From Streptomyces canus (GTDB lineage Bacteria > Actinomycetota > Actinomycetes > Streptomycetales > Streptomycetaceae), in assembly GCF_030815415.1 (NCBI RefSeq), contig NZ_JAUSWW010000001.1, forward strand, positions 4,464,001-4,528,000: a stretch of 64,000 bases of DNA, written 5' to 3'. Made by a program: the position numbers and the translations under genes. Below the pieces are notes generated by a model. The model did not search any database. It was not told where the DNA came from and worked only from the letters and a program-made list of their open reading frames with translations. Shown piece after piece: positions 21,632 through 30,786 of this stretch (position 1 is the stretch's first letter; the number at the start of each line of letters is the position of its first letter).

Positions 21632-24600
21632 GTGCGCCTGAGTCTGACCGTCGTCGACCCGATCGGCGGGGCCAGCGCCGACGTGGTGCTCGACGCCGAT
21701 CCGGAGTCGTCGGTCGGCGACATCACCCGGGAGCTGGCGCGGCACGTCGGTCTCGACGGCGGCGCGCAGATCATCCCCATCGGAGGACACGTCGGCGGGC
21801 AGGCGAACCCCGGGGGCGCACCGCAGGCCTACGTCGACGGCTACCCCCTCGACCCCGCCGCGAACATCGTCGGTTCGGCGCTGCGCGAGGGTGCCGTCGT
21901 CAGCCTGCACGACCCGGCCGGCTGTCTGCTCGGTGAGCCGACGGGGATCGTCGAGTTCCGGGTGGCCGGCGGCCCCGCCGCGGGCGCCGTGCACCGGCTC
22001 GGCGTGGGGCGGTACGACATCGGCAGCGGTCCGGCCGCGCCCCTGCGGATCGAGGATCCCGAACTCGCCGCGCGCGCGGCCACCTTGTCCATCGCCATCG
22101 ACGGCACGTGCGATGTCACCCTGCACGGCGTCGACAAGAAGGACACGTCCAAGAAGAAGGACGAAGACGACGGCGACCGTCCCCGTCTGGACGGTGAGGA
22201 CTTCGACGGCGGCTCCTGGCCGCTGGGGTCCCAACTCGCCCTCGGCAACACCCTGTTGGAGATCGACGGCTACAGCCCGCCGAACGCGGCCCTGAAGTGG
22301 TCGGAGGACGGCGCCGGGCTCGACTACAACCGGCCTCCGCGGCTGCGCCCGGCGGAGCGCAAGACACAGTTCCGGCTGCCCTCTCCCCCCAGGGAGTACG
22401 AGGCACGGCCGCTGCCCTGGCTGATGGCGCTGTTCCCGCTGGTCGGTGCCGTGGTCTCGGTCATGATCTTCGGCCGCTGGTACTACATGATCATGGCGCT
22501 GATGAGCCCCCTGATGCTCTTCGGCAACTACTTCATGGACAAGAAGCACGGGCGCAAGTCCCATGCGAAGCAGGTCAAGGAGTACAAGGAGACCAAGGAG
22601 CGGATCGAGAAGGACGCCGAGGACGCGCTGCGTCTGGAGCGGCTCGACCGGCGCAGGGCCATCCCCGACCCGGCCGCCGTCCTCGCCTTCGGCACCGGGC
22701 CCCGTACCCGGCTGTGGGAGCGGCGGCGTACCGACGCCGACCACCTGCTCCTGCGCGTGGGCACCGGCCGGGTCCGCTCCGAGGTCGTCCTCGACGACCC
22801 CGAGCAGGACGAGCACAAGCGTCAGGTCACCTGGAAGATCCAGGACTCTCCCGTCGCCCTTCCGCTGCGGGACCTCGGGGTCGTCGGTATCGCCGGTCCC
22901 GGTGACTCCGCCCAGGCGCTCGGGCGGTGGGCCGTCGCCCAGACCGCCGTGCTGCACAGCCCGATGGACGTGCAGTTCTATGTGCTCACCGAGAACGAGG
23001 CGCACCCGCGCTGGGACTGGGTGCGCTGGCTGCCGCACGCCCGCCCGGCGAGCGGCCAGGACGTCAACGTCCTGATCGGGACGGACGCCGAGACCGTCGG
23101 CGCGCGCGTCGGCGAGCTGACCCAGCTGCTCGACGCCCGGCAGAAGGCCCTCAAGGAGAACAACAACAGCGGCGGCGGTCCCGCGTTCTCCGACCCCGAC
23201 ATCGTCGTCGTATGGGACGGGTCGCGGCGGCTGCGGTCGATGCCGGGTGTCGTACGGCTGCTGCGGGAGGGCCCGGCCGTGGCCATCTACGCGATCTGTC
23301 TGGACGAGGAGGAGCGGTTCCTGCCCGGCGAGTGCCAGGCGTACGTCGTCGCCGAACCGCGGCGCCTCGAGGAGACCGCCGCCGCGTCGGCGATGGGCGT
23401 GCCGCAGACCGCGGCCGGCGGCTTCCCCTCCTTCCAGGCCTGGCACCAGGGCGCCCGGCAGGACCGGCAGGACACCGAGCAGGCCCTCGAACTGCGGCTG
23501 CGGGTCGAGCAGACCGGCTCCCGCCGCAGGACCGACGTCCGGCCCGACTTCGTCTCCGCCGCCTGGTGCGCACGGCTGTCCCGGTCGCTGTCGCCGCTGC
23601 GGGACATCAGCGGCGAGACCGAGGACTCCGCGCTCCCGTCCTCCAGCCGGCTCCTCGACGTGCTCCAGCTGGAACCGCCGACGCGCGACGACATCGCCGC
23701 GCGCTGGCGCATGGGCGGGCAGTCCACCATGGCGGTCATCGGCGAGTCCTACGACGGTCCCTTCGGCATCGACCTGCGGCGCGACGGCCCGCATGGACTC
23801 ATCGCCGGTACGACCGGTTCGGGTAAGTCGGAGCTGTTGCAGACCATCGTGGCCGCGCTCGCCGTCGCCAACACCCCCGAGAACATGACGTTCGTCCTCG
23901 TCGACTACAAGGGCGGATCCGCGTTCAAGGACTGCGTCAAGCTCCCGCACACCGTCGGCATGGTCACCGACCTCGACGCCCACCTCGTCGAGCGCGCCCT
24001 GGAGTCGCTGGGCGCGGAGCTGAAGCGACGCGAGCACATCCTCGCCGCCGCCGACGCCAAGGACATCGAGGACTACCAGGACCTGGTGCGCCGGGACCCG
24101 TCCCACGCGCATGTGCCCCGCCTGCTCATCGTCATCGACGAGTTCGCGTCCATGGTCCGTGACCTGCCCGACTTCGTCACCGGCCTGGTCAACATCGCCC
24201 AGCGAGGCCGTTCCCTCGGCATCCACCTCCTGCTGGCCACCCAGCGGCCCAGCGGTGTCGTGTCGCCCGAGATCCGCGCCAACACCAACCTGCGGATCGC
24301 GCTGCGCGTGACCGACGCCGGTGAGTCGACCGACGTCATCGACGCGCCCGACGCCGGTCACATCGCCAAGAGCACCCCCGGTCGCGCGTACGTCCGGCTC
24401 GGTCACGCCTCCCTCGTCCCCTTCCAGTCGGGCCGTGTCGGTGGCCGCCGACCGGGTGCCGCCGATCCCGCCGCGCTCGCGCCGTGGGCCGGTCAGCTGG
24501 CCTGGCAGGATCTGGGCCGGGCCGGGCTCAGCAAGCCCAAGTCCGAGGCCCGCGAGGACGACGAGATCACCGACCTCAAGGTGCTGGTGGACGCTGTACG

Positions 24601-26230
24601 GGAGGCCAATCAGGCGCTGGGCATTCCGGCCCAGCACTCCCCGTGGCTGCCCGCCCTGGACGAGACGCTGCTGCTGGACGAGATTCCCGCGGTGCAGGGC
24701 CGGGGGTCGCTGCCGGCGGCGCCGTACGGCATCGAGGACCTGCCGTCCGACCAGGCCCGCCGCCCGGTCGTCGTCGACTTCTCCACCTTCGGGCACCTGC
24801 TCGTCGCCGGCGCCCCGCGCAGCGGCCGCTCGCAGGTGCTGCGGACGATCGCCGGTTCCCTGGCCCGTACGCTGTCCAGCGCCGATGTCCATCTGTACGG
24901 CATCGACTGCGGCAACGGCGCCCTGAACGCGCTGACCAGCCTGCCGCACTGCGGTGCGGTGGTCAGCCGTAACCAGCAGGAGCGCGTCATCCGGCTCTTC
25001 AGCCGGCTGACCGGTGAACTCAACCGACGCCAGGAGCTGTTGGCGGAGAAGGGTTACGCCGACATCGGCGAGCAGCGTTCCTTCGCCGCCGAGGACGAGC
25101 GGCTGCCGCACATCGTGGTGCTGCTCGACCGCTGGGAGGGCTGGCTGCCCACCCTCGGCGAGTACAACCACGGTGACCTCACCGACCAGGTGATGGCGCT
25201 GATGCGGGAGGGCGCGAGCGTCGGCCTGCATCTGGTGATCACCGGCGACCGCCAGCTGCTGACGGGGCGGATCTCCTCGCTGACCGAGGACAAGTACGGT
25301 CTGCGTCTGGCGGACCGCGGTGACTTCTCGATGCTGGACATCAACGCCCGCAAGATCCCCGAGGAGATCCCGCCCGGCCGCGGGTACGCCAGCGAGACGG
25401 CCACGGAGACCCAGTTCGCGCTGCTGGCCGAGGACACCACCGGTCAGGGCCAGGCCGCGGCGCTCGTCGCGATCGGCGAGGCCGCGGCCGCGCGGGACGC
25501 CGAACTGCCGCGCTCGCGCCGCCCGTTCCGGGTGGACGTGCTGCCCAGCCGGATCTCCTTCGCCGACGCCTGGGCGATGCGCGACCAGGCGACGAGCGCC
25601 TCGCCGCTCTGGTCCCTGGTGGGTGTCGGCGGCGACGAGCTGACGGCCTTCGGCCCCGATCTCTCCCAGGGCGTCCCGGCGTTCGTGATCGGCGGCCCCG
25701 CGAAGTCCGGACGCAGCACGGTGCTGTTGAACATCGCGCGGTCCTATCTCGCCCAGGGTGTACGGCTGATCCTCGCCGCCCCGCGTCCGTCCCCGCTGCG
25801 TGAACTGGAGGGGCAGGAAGGTGTCCTGAAGGTCTTCACGGGCCGGGACATCGACGAGGACGAGATGGAGGAACTCATCGGCTCGGCCAGCCCCGGGCAG
25901 CCGATCGTCACCCTCGTCGACGACGCGGAGGTGCACGACGACTGCGACGCCGAGGACATCTTCAAGCGCATCGTGGAGCGCGGCGTCGAGGAGGGCCTCG
26001 CCGTCGTCATCGCCGGTGACGAGGAGGAGATCTGTGACGGCTTCTCCGGCTGGCAGGTCGACATGAAGAAGGCCCGCCGCGGCATCCTGCTGTCCCCGCA
26101 GGACAGTTCGGCGGGCGAGCTGATCGGCATCCGCACGAACCGCAGCATGGTCGGCGGCCAGATCACCCCGGGCAAGGGCATGCTGCACCTGGGCACCGGG
26201 GAGCACATGACCGTCACGACGCCGATGTAG
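21632..26230 (+). CDS. FHA-FtsK/SpoIIIE ATPase, EssC-like type VII secretion motor
   Basis: This encodes 1532 aa from GTG 21632 with GGAGGAC upstream. The N-terminal 100 residues (LSLTVVDPIGGASADVVLDA) resemble the EssC N-terminal domain. A degenerate FHA follows at about 105-200 (HRLGVGRYDIGSG, then RIEDPELAARAATLSI), then two membrane spans at about 265-305. Three FtsK/SpoIIIE ATPase domains come next. D1 has a perfect Walker A (GTTGSGKSELLQ, about 726) and Walker B (LLIVIDEFASM, about 830). D2 (GAPRSGRSQ, about 1060) and D3 (GGPAKSGRS, about 1353) have degenerate P-loops. The FHA-TM-TM-3xATPase order is that of Firmicutes EssC, not of actinobacterial EccCa/Cb, which lack FHA. It probably drives export of the ESX-like proteins encoded to its left. 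Confidence 0.8.
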   Translation: MRLSLTVVDPIGGASADVVLDADPESSVGDITRELARHVGLDGGAQIIPIGGHVGGQANPGGAPQAYVDGYPLDPAANIVGSALREGAVVSLHDPAGCLLGEPTGIVEFRVAGGPAAGAVHRLGVGRYDIGSGPAAPLRIEDPELAARAATLSIAIDGTCDVTLHGVDKKDTSKKKDEDDGDRPRLDGEDFDGGSWPLGSQLALGNTLLEIDGYSPPNAALKWSEDGAGLDYNRPPRLRPAERKTQFRLPSPPREYEARPLPWLMALFPLVGAVVSVMIFGRWYYMIMALMSPLMLFGNYFMDKKHGRKSHAKQVKEYKETKERIEKDAEDALRLERLDRRRAIPDPAAVLAFGTGPRTRLWERRRTDADHLLLRVGTGRVRSEVVLDDPEQDEHKRQVTWKIQDSPVALPLRDLGVVGIAGPGDSAQALGRWAVAQTAVLHSPMDVQFYVLTENEAHPRWDWVRWLPHARPASGQDVNVLIGTDAETVGARVGELTQLLDARQKALKENNNSGGGPAFSDPDIVVVWDGSRRLRSMPGVVRLLREGPAVAIYAICLDEEERFLPGECQAYVVAEPRRLEETAAASAMGVPQTAAGGFPSFQAWHQGARQDRQDTEQALELRLRVEQTGSRRRTDVRPDFVSAAWCARLSRSLSPLRDISGETEDSALPSSSRLLDVLQLEPPTRDDIAARWRMGGQSTMAVIGESYDGPFGIDLRRDGPHGLIAGTTGSGKSELLQTIVAALAVANTPENMTFVLVDYKGGSAFKDCVKLPHTVGMVTDLDAHLVERALESLGAELKRREHILAAADAKDIEDYQDLVRRDPSHAHVPRLLIVIDEFASMVRDLPDFVTGLVNIAQRGRSLGIHLLLATQRPSGVVSPEIRANTNLRIALRVTDAGESTDVIDAPDAGHIAKSTPGRAYVRLGHASLVPFQSGRVGGRRPGAADPAALAPWAGQLAWQDLGRAGLSKPKSEAREDDEITDLKVLVDAVREANQALGIPAQHSPWLPALDETLLLDEIPAVQGRGSLPAAPYGIEDLPSDQARRPVVVDFSTFGHLLVAGAPRSGRSQVLRTIAGSLARTLSSADVHLYGIDCGNGALNALTSLPHCGAVVSRNQQERVIRLFSRLTGELNRRQELLAEKGYADIGEQRSFAAEDERLPHIVVLLDRWEGWLPTLGEYNHGDLTDQVMALMREGASVGLHLVITGDRQLLTGRISSLTEDKYGLRLADRGDFSMLDINARKIPEEIPPGRGYASETATETQFALLAEDTTGQGQAAALVAIGEAAAARDAELPRSRRPFRVDVLPSRISFADAWAMRDQATSASPLWSLVGVGGDELTAFGPDLSQGVPAFVIGGPAKSGRSTVLLNIARSYLAQGVRLILAAPRPSPLRELEGQEGVLKVFTGRDIDEDEMEELIGSASPGQPIVTLVDDAEVHDDCDAEDIFKRIVERGVEEGLAVVIAGDEEEICDGFSGWQVDMKKARRGILLSPQDSSAGELIGIRTNRSMVGGQITPGKGMLHLGTGEHMTVTTPM

Positions 26231-26261
26231 AGGTAGCGGACCGGAAATCGGAACGCGAACA

Positions 26262-26297
26262 GGGCCGCGGAATGCATTCCCATCCCGCGGCCCTTTC
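26262..26297. terminator. Bidirectional terminator
   Basis: A 9-bp stem (GGGCCGCGG at 26262-26270, CCGCGGCCC at 26285-26293) followed by TTTC lies between the convergent ATPase and kinase genes. Confidence 0.8.
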
Positions 26298-26303
26298 GGT
26301 TTC

Positions 26304-28643
26304 TCAGACTGCCGCCAGCGCGTAGAACTCCGGCCCGTTCGACACCAGCAGCCGGTTGCCGGCGAGGGCGACCTGCCACGGCTCGCCCCAGTTGTCGCTG
26401 TCGGTGTAGGTCCAGCGGAGCTTGCCGGTCCTGGCCTGGAGGGCGACGAGCCCGCCGTCCAGGGAACCGGCGGCCCCGTACAGGGAGTTGCCGGTCTTCG
26501 CGAACATCTCCGGGCCCGAGATCTCCAGTTCGTCGCAGAGCCAGATCCGCTTGCGCGTCCTGACGTCGACCGCCCAGACGCCACCGTCGTAGTCGCTGAC
26601 GTAGAGCACCCCGTCGATGACGGTCGGGTTCTTGAAACCGCGGCGGCCGTTGGGCGACAGCGTCCAGCTCACCTCGCCGGTGTCCGCGTCGACGGCCCTC
26701 AGCGTCGCGCCCGGCAGGAAGACCAGACCGTTCGCGATGGTGGGCCGCCGGCTCCAGTCGTCGCCGATCTTCTTGGTCCACAGCTGAGCTCCCGTGGCGG
26801 TGGACCGCACGGTGAGGTTGTGGTTGGAGTCGGCGTAGACCAGGTACTTGCCCAGGACGGAGCCCTGGACGTCGTAGTCCTTGGTGCCCCAGTCCCGTTT
26901 CTGCAGCCACACCTTCGTACCGGTGGTGTGGTTGATGGCTGCGATGGCGGTGCGGTACTTGGTGGCGCTCCGGGAGTCGCTGTAGTCGGTGGCCGTGACG
27001 TAGACGTTCTTGTCGTCGATGGCGATGGTGTCCTCGACGGTGATCTTCTTGCCGAGCCGGCTGCGCCAGGCCTCGTCGCCGGTCTTCACGTCGTAGGCGA
27101 CGAGTACGCCGTCGTAGTCGCCGTCGGCCAGGAACACCTTGCCGCCGTGGAAGAGGAGCGGGGCGCCCGGGCGGCAGATGCCGGGCTTGGTCCAACGGGC
27201 CTTGCCGGTCTTCACGTCGTACGCCACGAGCGGATCACCGCTGACCAGCAGCAGCCCGTCATGGGTGAGCAGCGGTACGGCCGAGGACGTGCTGTCCTCG
27301 GCGACCTTCTTGCGCCACAGCGGCTGCGGTGCCACTCCGGCCGGCGGAGTCGTGAAGCTCTCCTCGACGGGCTGCGCGGACCCGCCCCCGCCCGCCGCGT
27401 CCGTCCCGGTGCCGGAGGTCTCCCCGGCCGAGCCCAGCCACCACGCGGCACCGCCACCGACCGCGACGACGGCTGCCGCCCCGCCGAGCGCGAGGGTGAG
27501 GGCGCGGCGGCGGGACGGAGAAGAGGAGGCGGAGGGGGCGGCCGGGGCGGCGCCCAGCGGTACCGTGCCCGGCTGCGGGCCGGGCGGATATCCGTAGCCC
27601 GGCGCGGGTGTGCCGCCGGGAGGAGTCCCGTAGCCGGGCGCGGGTGTGCCGCCGGCAGGAGTGCCGTAGCCGGGCGCGGCCGGGTATCCGTAGCCCGGCG
27701 TGGGCGAACCCGCCGTCGCCGGCGCCGGGCCGAACCCGGCCGCGGCCGGCGCCTCGAGGTCCAGGATCCCCGCCGCGTGCGTGGCGATCGTCGAGGCCAC
27801 CGAGGACGGGAGCCAGTCGCTGAGTACGCCCTCGACGCCCTGCGGAGCGAGCGCCGCCACGATCTCGGCGGGGGCCGGCCGCTGCGCCGGATCCTTCTGC
27901 AGACAGGCGCGGATCAGGCCGAGCAGGGACGGCGGTACGTCCCTGAGGTCCGGCTCGCCATGGACGACCTGGTAGAGCAGTGCCGCGTGCGAGACGGCAC
28001 CGTCGCCGAAAGCCCCGCGGCCGGTCGCCGCGAAGGCCAGTACCGCGCCCAGCGAGAAGATGTCGCCCGCGGGCCCCACGTCCTTGCCGAGCGCCTGCTC
28101 CGGCGGCATGTATCCGGGAGAGCCGACCACGACTCCCGTCTGCGTCATACGGCTTCCGTCCACCGCACGCGCGATGCCGAAGTCGATGACGCGCGGGCCG
28201 TCGGCCGCGAGCAGGACGTTCGAGGGCTTGAGGTCGCGGTGGATCAGACCCGCCGCGTGGATCTCCTGAAGGGCCGCGGCGAGCCCCGCGGCCAGCGCGC
28301 GCACGGTCCGCGCGGGCAGCGCTCCGTGCGCGGCGACCACGTCCGTGAGGTCCGGGCCGAGCACGTACGACGTCGCCAGCCACGGCAGTGGCGCCTCGGG
28401 GTCGGCGTCCACGACGGGAGCGGTGTAGCGGCCGGAGACGGCCTTCGCTATCTCGACCTCATGGCGGAACCGGCTCCGGAAGTCGGCGTCCGCCGCCAGA
28501 TCCGGGCGGACGACCTTCACGGCGACGGTACGGCCACCGGGCGAACGGGCGAGGTAGACCCGCCCCATGCCACCGGCCCCGAGCCGCCGCAGCATGCGGT
28601 AACTCCCCAGCTCCCGCGGGTCGTCCGGCTGCAGTGTCTCCAT
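26304..28643 (-). CDS. Transmembrane Ser/Thr protein kinase with PQQ-type propeller
   Basis: This encodes 779 aa from ATG 28643 (METLQPDD); an upstream extension lacks kinase sequence. The cytosolic kinase domain is intact: glycine loop LGAGGMGRVY (22-30), VAVKVV lysine (about 43), HRDLKPSN (135-142), DFG (154-156) and the GSPGYMPPEQ activation segment. A Pro/Gly/Tyr linker with near-perfect repeats (GYGTPxGGTPAP) precedes one membrane span (about 375-400). The C-terminal extracytoplasmic half is a beta-propeller of PQQ_2 repeats (VAYDVKTGKARW, VYVTATDYSD, LRAVDADTGEVSW), probably a ligand or envelope sensor. It is convergent with the FHA-containing ATPase; FHA domains bind phospho-threonine, so that protein is a plausible partner. 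Confidence 0.9.
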   Translation of the reverse strand: METLQPDDPRELGSYRMLRRLGAGGMGRVYLARSPGGRTVAVKVVRPDLAADADFRSRFRHEVEIAKAVSGRYTAPVVDADPEAPLPWLATSYVLGPDLTDVVAAHGALPARTVRALAAGLAAALQEIHAAGLIHRDLKPSNVLLAADGPRVIDFGIARAVDGSRMTQTGVVVGSPGYMPPEQALGKDVGPAGDIFSLGAVLAFAATGRGAFGDGAVSHAALLYQVVHGEPDLRDVPPSLLGLIRACLQKDPAQRPAPAEIVAALAPQGVEGVLSDWLPSSVASTIATHAAGILDLEAPAAAGFGPAPATAGSPTPGYGYPAAPGYGTPAGGTPAPGYGTPPGGTPAPGYGYPPGPQPGTVPLGAAPAAPSASSSPSRRRALTLALGGAAAVVAVGGGAAWWLGSAGETSGTGTDAAGGGGSAQPVEESFTTPPAGVAPQPLWRKKVAEDSTSSAVPLLTHDGLLLVSGDPLVAYDVKTGKARWTKPGICRPGAPLLFHGGKVFLADGDYDGVLVAYDVKTGDEAWRSRLGKKITVEDTIAIDDKNVYVTATDYSDSRSATKYRTAIAAINHTTGTKVWLQKRDWGTKDYDVQGSVLGKYLVYADSNHNLTVRSTATGAQLWTKKIGDDWSRRPTIANGLVFLPGATLRAVDADTGEVSWTLSPNGRRGFKNPTVIDGVLYVSDYDGGVWAVDVRTRKRIWLCDELEISGPEMFAKTGNSLYGAAGSLDGGLVALQARTGKLRWTYTDSDNWGEPWQVALAGNRLLVSNGPEFYALAAV

Positions 28644-28772
28644 GGTGGGCCTTCCCCGTCGTACCGCGTGCGAGTGGGCGATGGTGTTCGCTATCGCAGA
28701 CACAGTAGTAATGGCCGGTACGGGTGAGGGTGACGGGGCGGGGGTGGGGAACGCCCGAGGGCAGTGGAAAAC

Positions 28773-28805
28773 GGACGGGCCCCGGCATCACGCCGGGGCC
28801 CGTCC
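28773..28805 (-). terminator. Strong hairpin terminator
   Basis: A perfect 14-bp stem (GGACGGGCCCCGGC and its complement) with a 5-base loop lies just after the stop of the leftward gene at 28822-29250 and before the kinase promoter. Confidence 0.85.
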
Positions 28806-28821
28806 TCACGCAACCCGCGCC

Positions 28822-29250
28822 CTAGTAGTACGAGTTGTACGCCTTACCGCTGTAACACGTCGACTGCGGGCTCGTCCCATGCACGTCCTCCACCTGGACA
28901 CGCGCACTGACGATGCCGTCGTCGTGCGTGGCGGTGGTCGTCCAGGTCTTGTTGGAGCCGTTGCCGTCGTGTAGTTCGCGCCACTTGTAGGTGTAGCGGT
29001 TGCCCTCGCCGGTGGTGATGTCGAGCCGGATGCGGACCCAGTTGCTGTCCGCCTCGGTGTCGGCCAGGATCAGCGCGACATCCATGCTCTTCTTGCTGTT
29101 CCAGTCCCACTGCATGCCACCGCTGGCTCCGCCGTCCGATGTGGAGCAGCTCTTCACCAGTGCGGCGGCCGAAGCCGAGGGCGCCCCCGCGACGCCGAGT
29201 GCGGCGGCGGTGGCTGTGGCGGCCAGGAGCGCGACGATGTGACGGCGCAC
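28822..29250 (-). CDS. Small secreted protein
   Basis: This 142-aa protein has a clear Sec signal (MRRHIVALLAATATAAALGV then AGAPSASAAA) and a mature domain of about 112 residues rich in Trp, Thr and Asn (SGGMQWDWNSKKSMDVALIL, then YTYKWRELHDGNGSNKTW). Two Cys residues (KSCSTS and STCYSG), near the two ends of the mature chain, are likely paired. It looks like a small beta-sandwich exported protein. I know of no function. It forms a single-gene unit with its own strong terminator. Confidence 0.8.
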   Translation of the reverse strand: MRRHIVALLAATATAAALGVAGAPSASAAALVKSCSTSDGGASGGMQWDWNSKKSMDVALILADTEADSNWVRIRLDITTGEGNRYTYKWRELHDGNGSNKTWTTTATHDDGIVSARVQVEDVHGTSPQSTCYSGKAYNSYY

Positions 29251-29334
29251 GTGTTCCTCCCCGTGGTAGATCGGTCAGCGGGGACTGTATCCCAACTGAC
29301 GTTCGACATACGGTTTTTGGCCACCATCGGCGAT

Positions 29335-30183
29335 CTACGGCTGAAGCAGTTCCACCTTCACGTCCCCGGCGAAACCCGTCGTCGGCCCCACCCGCCGCGC
29401 GAACTCCGCGACCGCCTCCAGCTGCGGTCCCCCGAAGCGGAAGTCGAGGGTGGTGAAGTACCGCTCCAGGACCTGCTCGTCGAACTCCTCCCAGCGTGCC
29501 GCCTGTTCGGCGACCTTGCCGACCTCGTCGAGCGACAGGTTCCGGGAGGCGAGGAAGGCCTCGTGGACCTTGCGGGTGATCACCGGTTCGCGTTCCAGGT
29601 AGTCCTTGCGGGCCGCCCAGACCGCGAAGACGAACGGCAGGCCGGTCCACTCCTTCCAGAGCGCGCCGAGGTCATGCACCTCGAGGCCGTACTTCGGGCC
29701 GTCGAGCAGGTTCGCCCGCAGTGCCGCGTCGCCGATCAGGACCGCAGCCTCGGCCTCCTGCATCATCAGGCTGAGGTCGGGCGGGCAGGTGTAGTAGTCG
29801 GGGCGTACGCCGTAGCGGTCGGCCAGGAGGAGCTGGGCGAGGCGGACCGACGTACGGGAGGTCGACCCGAGGGCCACCCTCGCGCCGTCCAGCTCGTCCA
29901 GCGGGACCTTCGAGACGATCACACAGGACATCACCGGGCCGTCGCAGCCGACGGCGATGTCGGGGAACGCGACCAGGTCGTCGGCGTTGCGCAGGAACTC
30001 GACCAGGGTGATGGGACCGATGTCGAGATCTCCCCGCACCAGCTTCTCGCTGAGCTTCTCCGGGGTGTCCTTCGTCAGCTCGAAATCGAGGAGTGTGCCC
30101 GTTCTCGCGAGCCCCCAGTACAGGGGCAGGCAGTTCAGGAACTGGATGTGGCCGACGCGCGGCCGGGTGCGTGAATTGTCCAC
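29335..30183 (-). CDS. mqnA: Chorismate dehydratase MqnA
   Basis: This 282-aa protein from GTG 30183 matches MqnA, which dehydrates chorismate to 3-enolpyruvyl-benzoate in the futalosine route to menaquinone. Family features include the N-terminal VGHIQFLNCLPLYWGL, the SEKLVRGDLDIGPITLVEFL segment and a periplasmic-binding-protein-like two-lobe fold (VALGSTSRTSVRLAQLLLAD). It is cytosolic. Other pathway genes (mqnE, mqnP, UbiX/UbiD-like) lie at 52-58 kb in this window. This gene is divergent from the cold-shock gene, with a 285-bp space between. Confidence 0.92.
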   Translation of the reverse strand: MDNSRTRPRVGHIQFLNCLPLYWGLARTGTLLDFELTKDTPEKLSEKLVRGDLDIGPITLVEFLRNADDLVAFPDIAVGCDGPVMSCVIVSKVPLDELDGARVALGSTSRTSVRLAQLLLADRYGVRPDYYTCPPDLSLMMQEAEAAVLIGDAALRANLLDGPKYGLEVHDLGALWKEWTGLPFVFAVWAARKDYLEREPVITRKVHEAFLASRNLSLDEVGKVAEQAARWEEFDEQVLERYFTTLDFRFGGPQLEAVAEFARRVGPTTGFAGDVKVELLQP

Positions 30184-30285
30184 ATCGTGAGGCTAGACCC
30201 TGTTGGCTGCCGTACGATGGGCACCCCCACCGTCAACCCGACACGAGCGAGATCAAACGTCCGGGTGACGTGATCTTGGCCTCTG

Positions 30286-30313
30286 TTGCTTTCGGCTGCC
30301 CACATGCTAGGCT
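30286..30313 (+). promoter_or_regulatory. Candidate housekeeping promoter of cold-shock gene
   Basis: TTGCTT (30286-30291), 16 bases, then TAGGCT (30308-30313) fit a HrdB-type promoter. Transcription from about 30320 would give an unusually long leader of roughly 150 bases before ATG 30469, as seen in other cold-shock genes. Confidence 0.5.
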
Positions 30314-30468
30314 CGCCGCAAGTTGCAGTTTGGTTTCCCTTGCAGTACAGAGCCTGCGGAGCATGTGACCGCGGGCTCTAGTCGTATTCAGAAGTATGCA
30401 GTTGTGCGGCACTGTTTCACACTTGCAGGTTCTGGAGCAGGGCAACCCTTTGGGCCCAAGGAGGGCTT

Positions 30469-30672
30469 ATGGCTACCGGAACCGTGAAGTGGTTCAACGC
30501 CGAAAAGGGCTTTGGCTTTATCGCCCAGGAGGGCGGCGGCCCGGACGTCTTCGTCCACTACTCCGCCATCAACGCGAGCGGTTTCCGTTCGCTGGAGGAG
30601 AACCAGCAGGTCTCCTTCGACGTGACCCAGGGCCCGAAGGGCCCGCAGGCGGAGAACGTCTCCCCCGTCTGA
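30469..30672 (+). CDS. Cold-shock protein (CspA/ScoF family)
   Basis: This 67-aa cold-shock-domain protein carries both RNA-binding motifs: GFGFIAQEGGGPDVFVHYSA contains RNP1 (K-G-F-G-F-I) and RNP2 (V-F-V-H). It binds single-stranded RNA and DNA and acts as an RNA chaperone in the cytosol. The start is preceded by AAGGAGG at a good distance. A long leader and an efficient terminator at 30714 mark a highly expressed monocistronic gene. The length is normal for the family. Confidence 0.95.
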   Translation: MATGTVKWFNAEKGFGFIAQEGGGPDVFVHYSAINASGFRSLEENQQVSFDVTQGPKGPQAENVSPV

Positions 30673-30713
30673 GACTCCTGAGTCTCTGATCCGGACCTGA
30701 GTGCAGTACCCAA

Positions 30714-30752
30714 GGAGCCCCGTGCCGCAAGGCAGCGGGGCTCCTGCCTTTT
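30714..30752 (+). terminator. Intrinsic terminator of cold-shock gene
   Basis: A 9-bp stem (GGAGCCCCG/CGGGGCTCC) is followed by TGCCTTTTC, 42 bases after the stop codon. Confidence 0.9.
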
Positions 30753-30786
30753 CCCGTACAGCGCCTGTGCGGCACCCGTGGTGGCC

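Noticed and set aside
21578..26584. Long leftward open frame opposite the ATPase gene
   Set aside because: It is a shadow of the FtsK-type gene with low-complexity content and no recognisable domain.
26304..28643. Eukaryotic-like pseudokinase as an EssB equivalent
   Set aside because: The glycine loop, lysine, HRD and DFG are all present, so it is an active-type kinase, not a pseudokinase.
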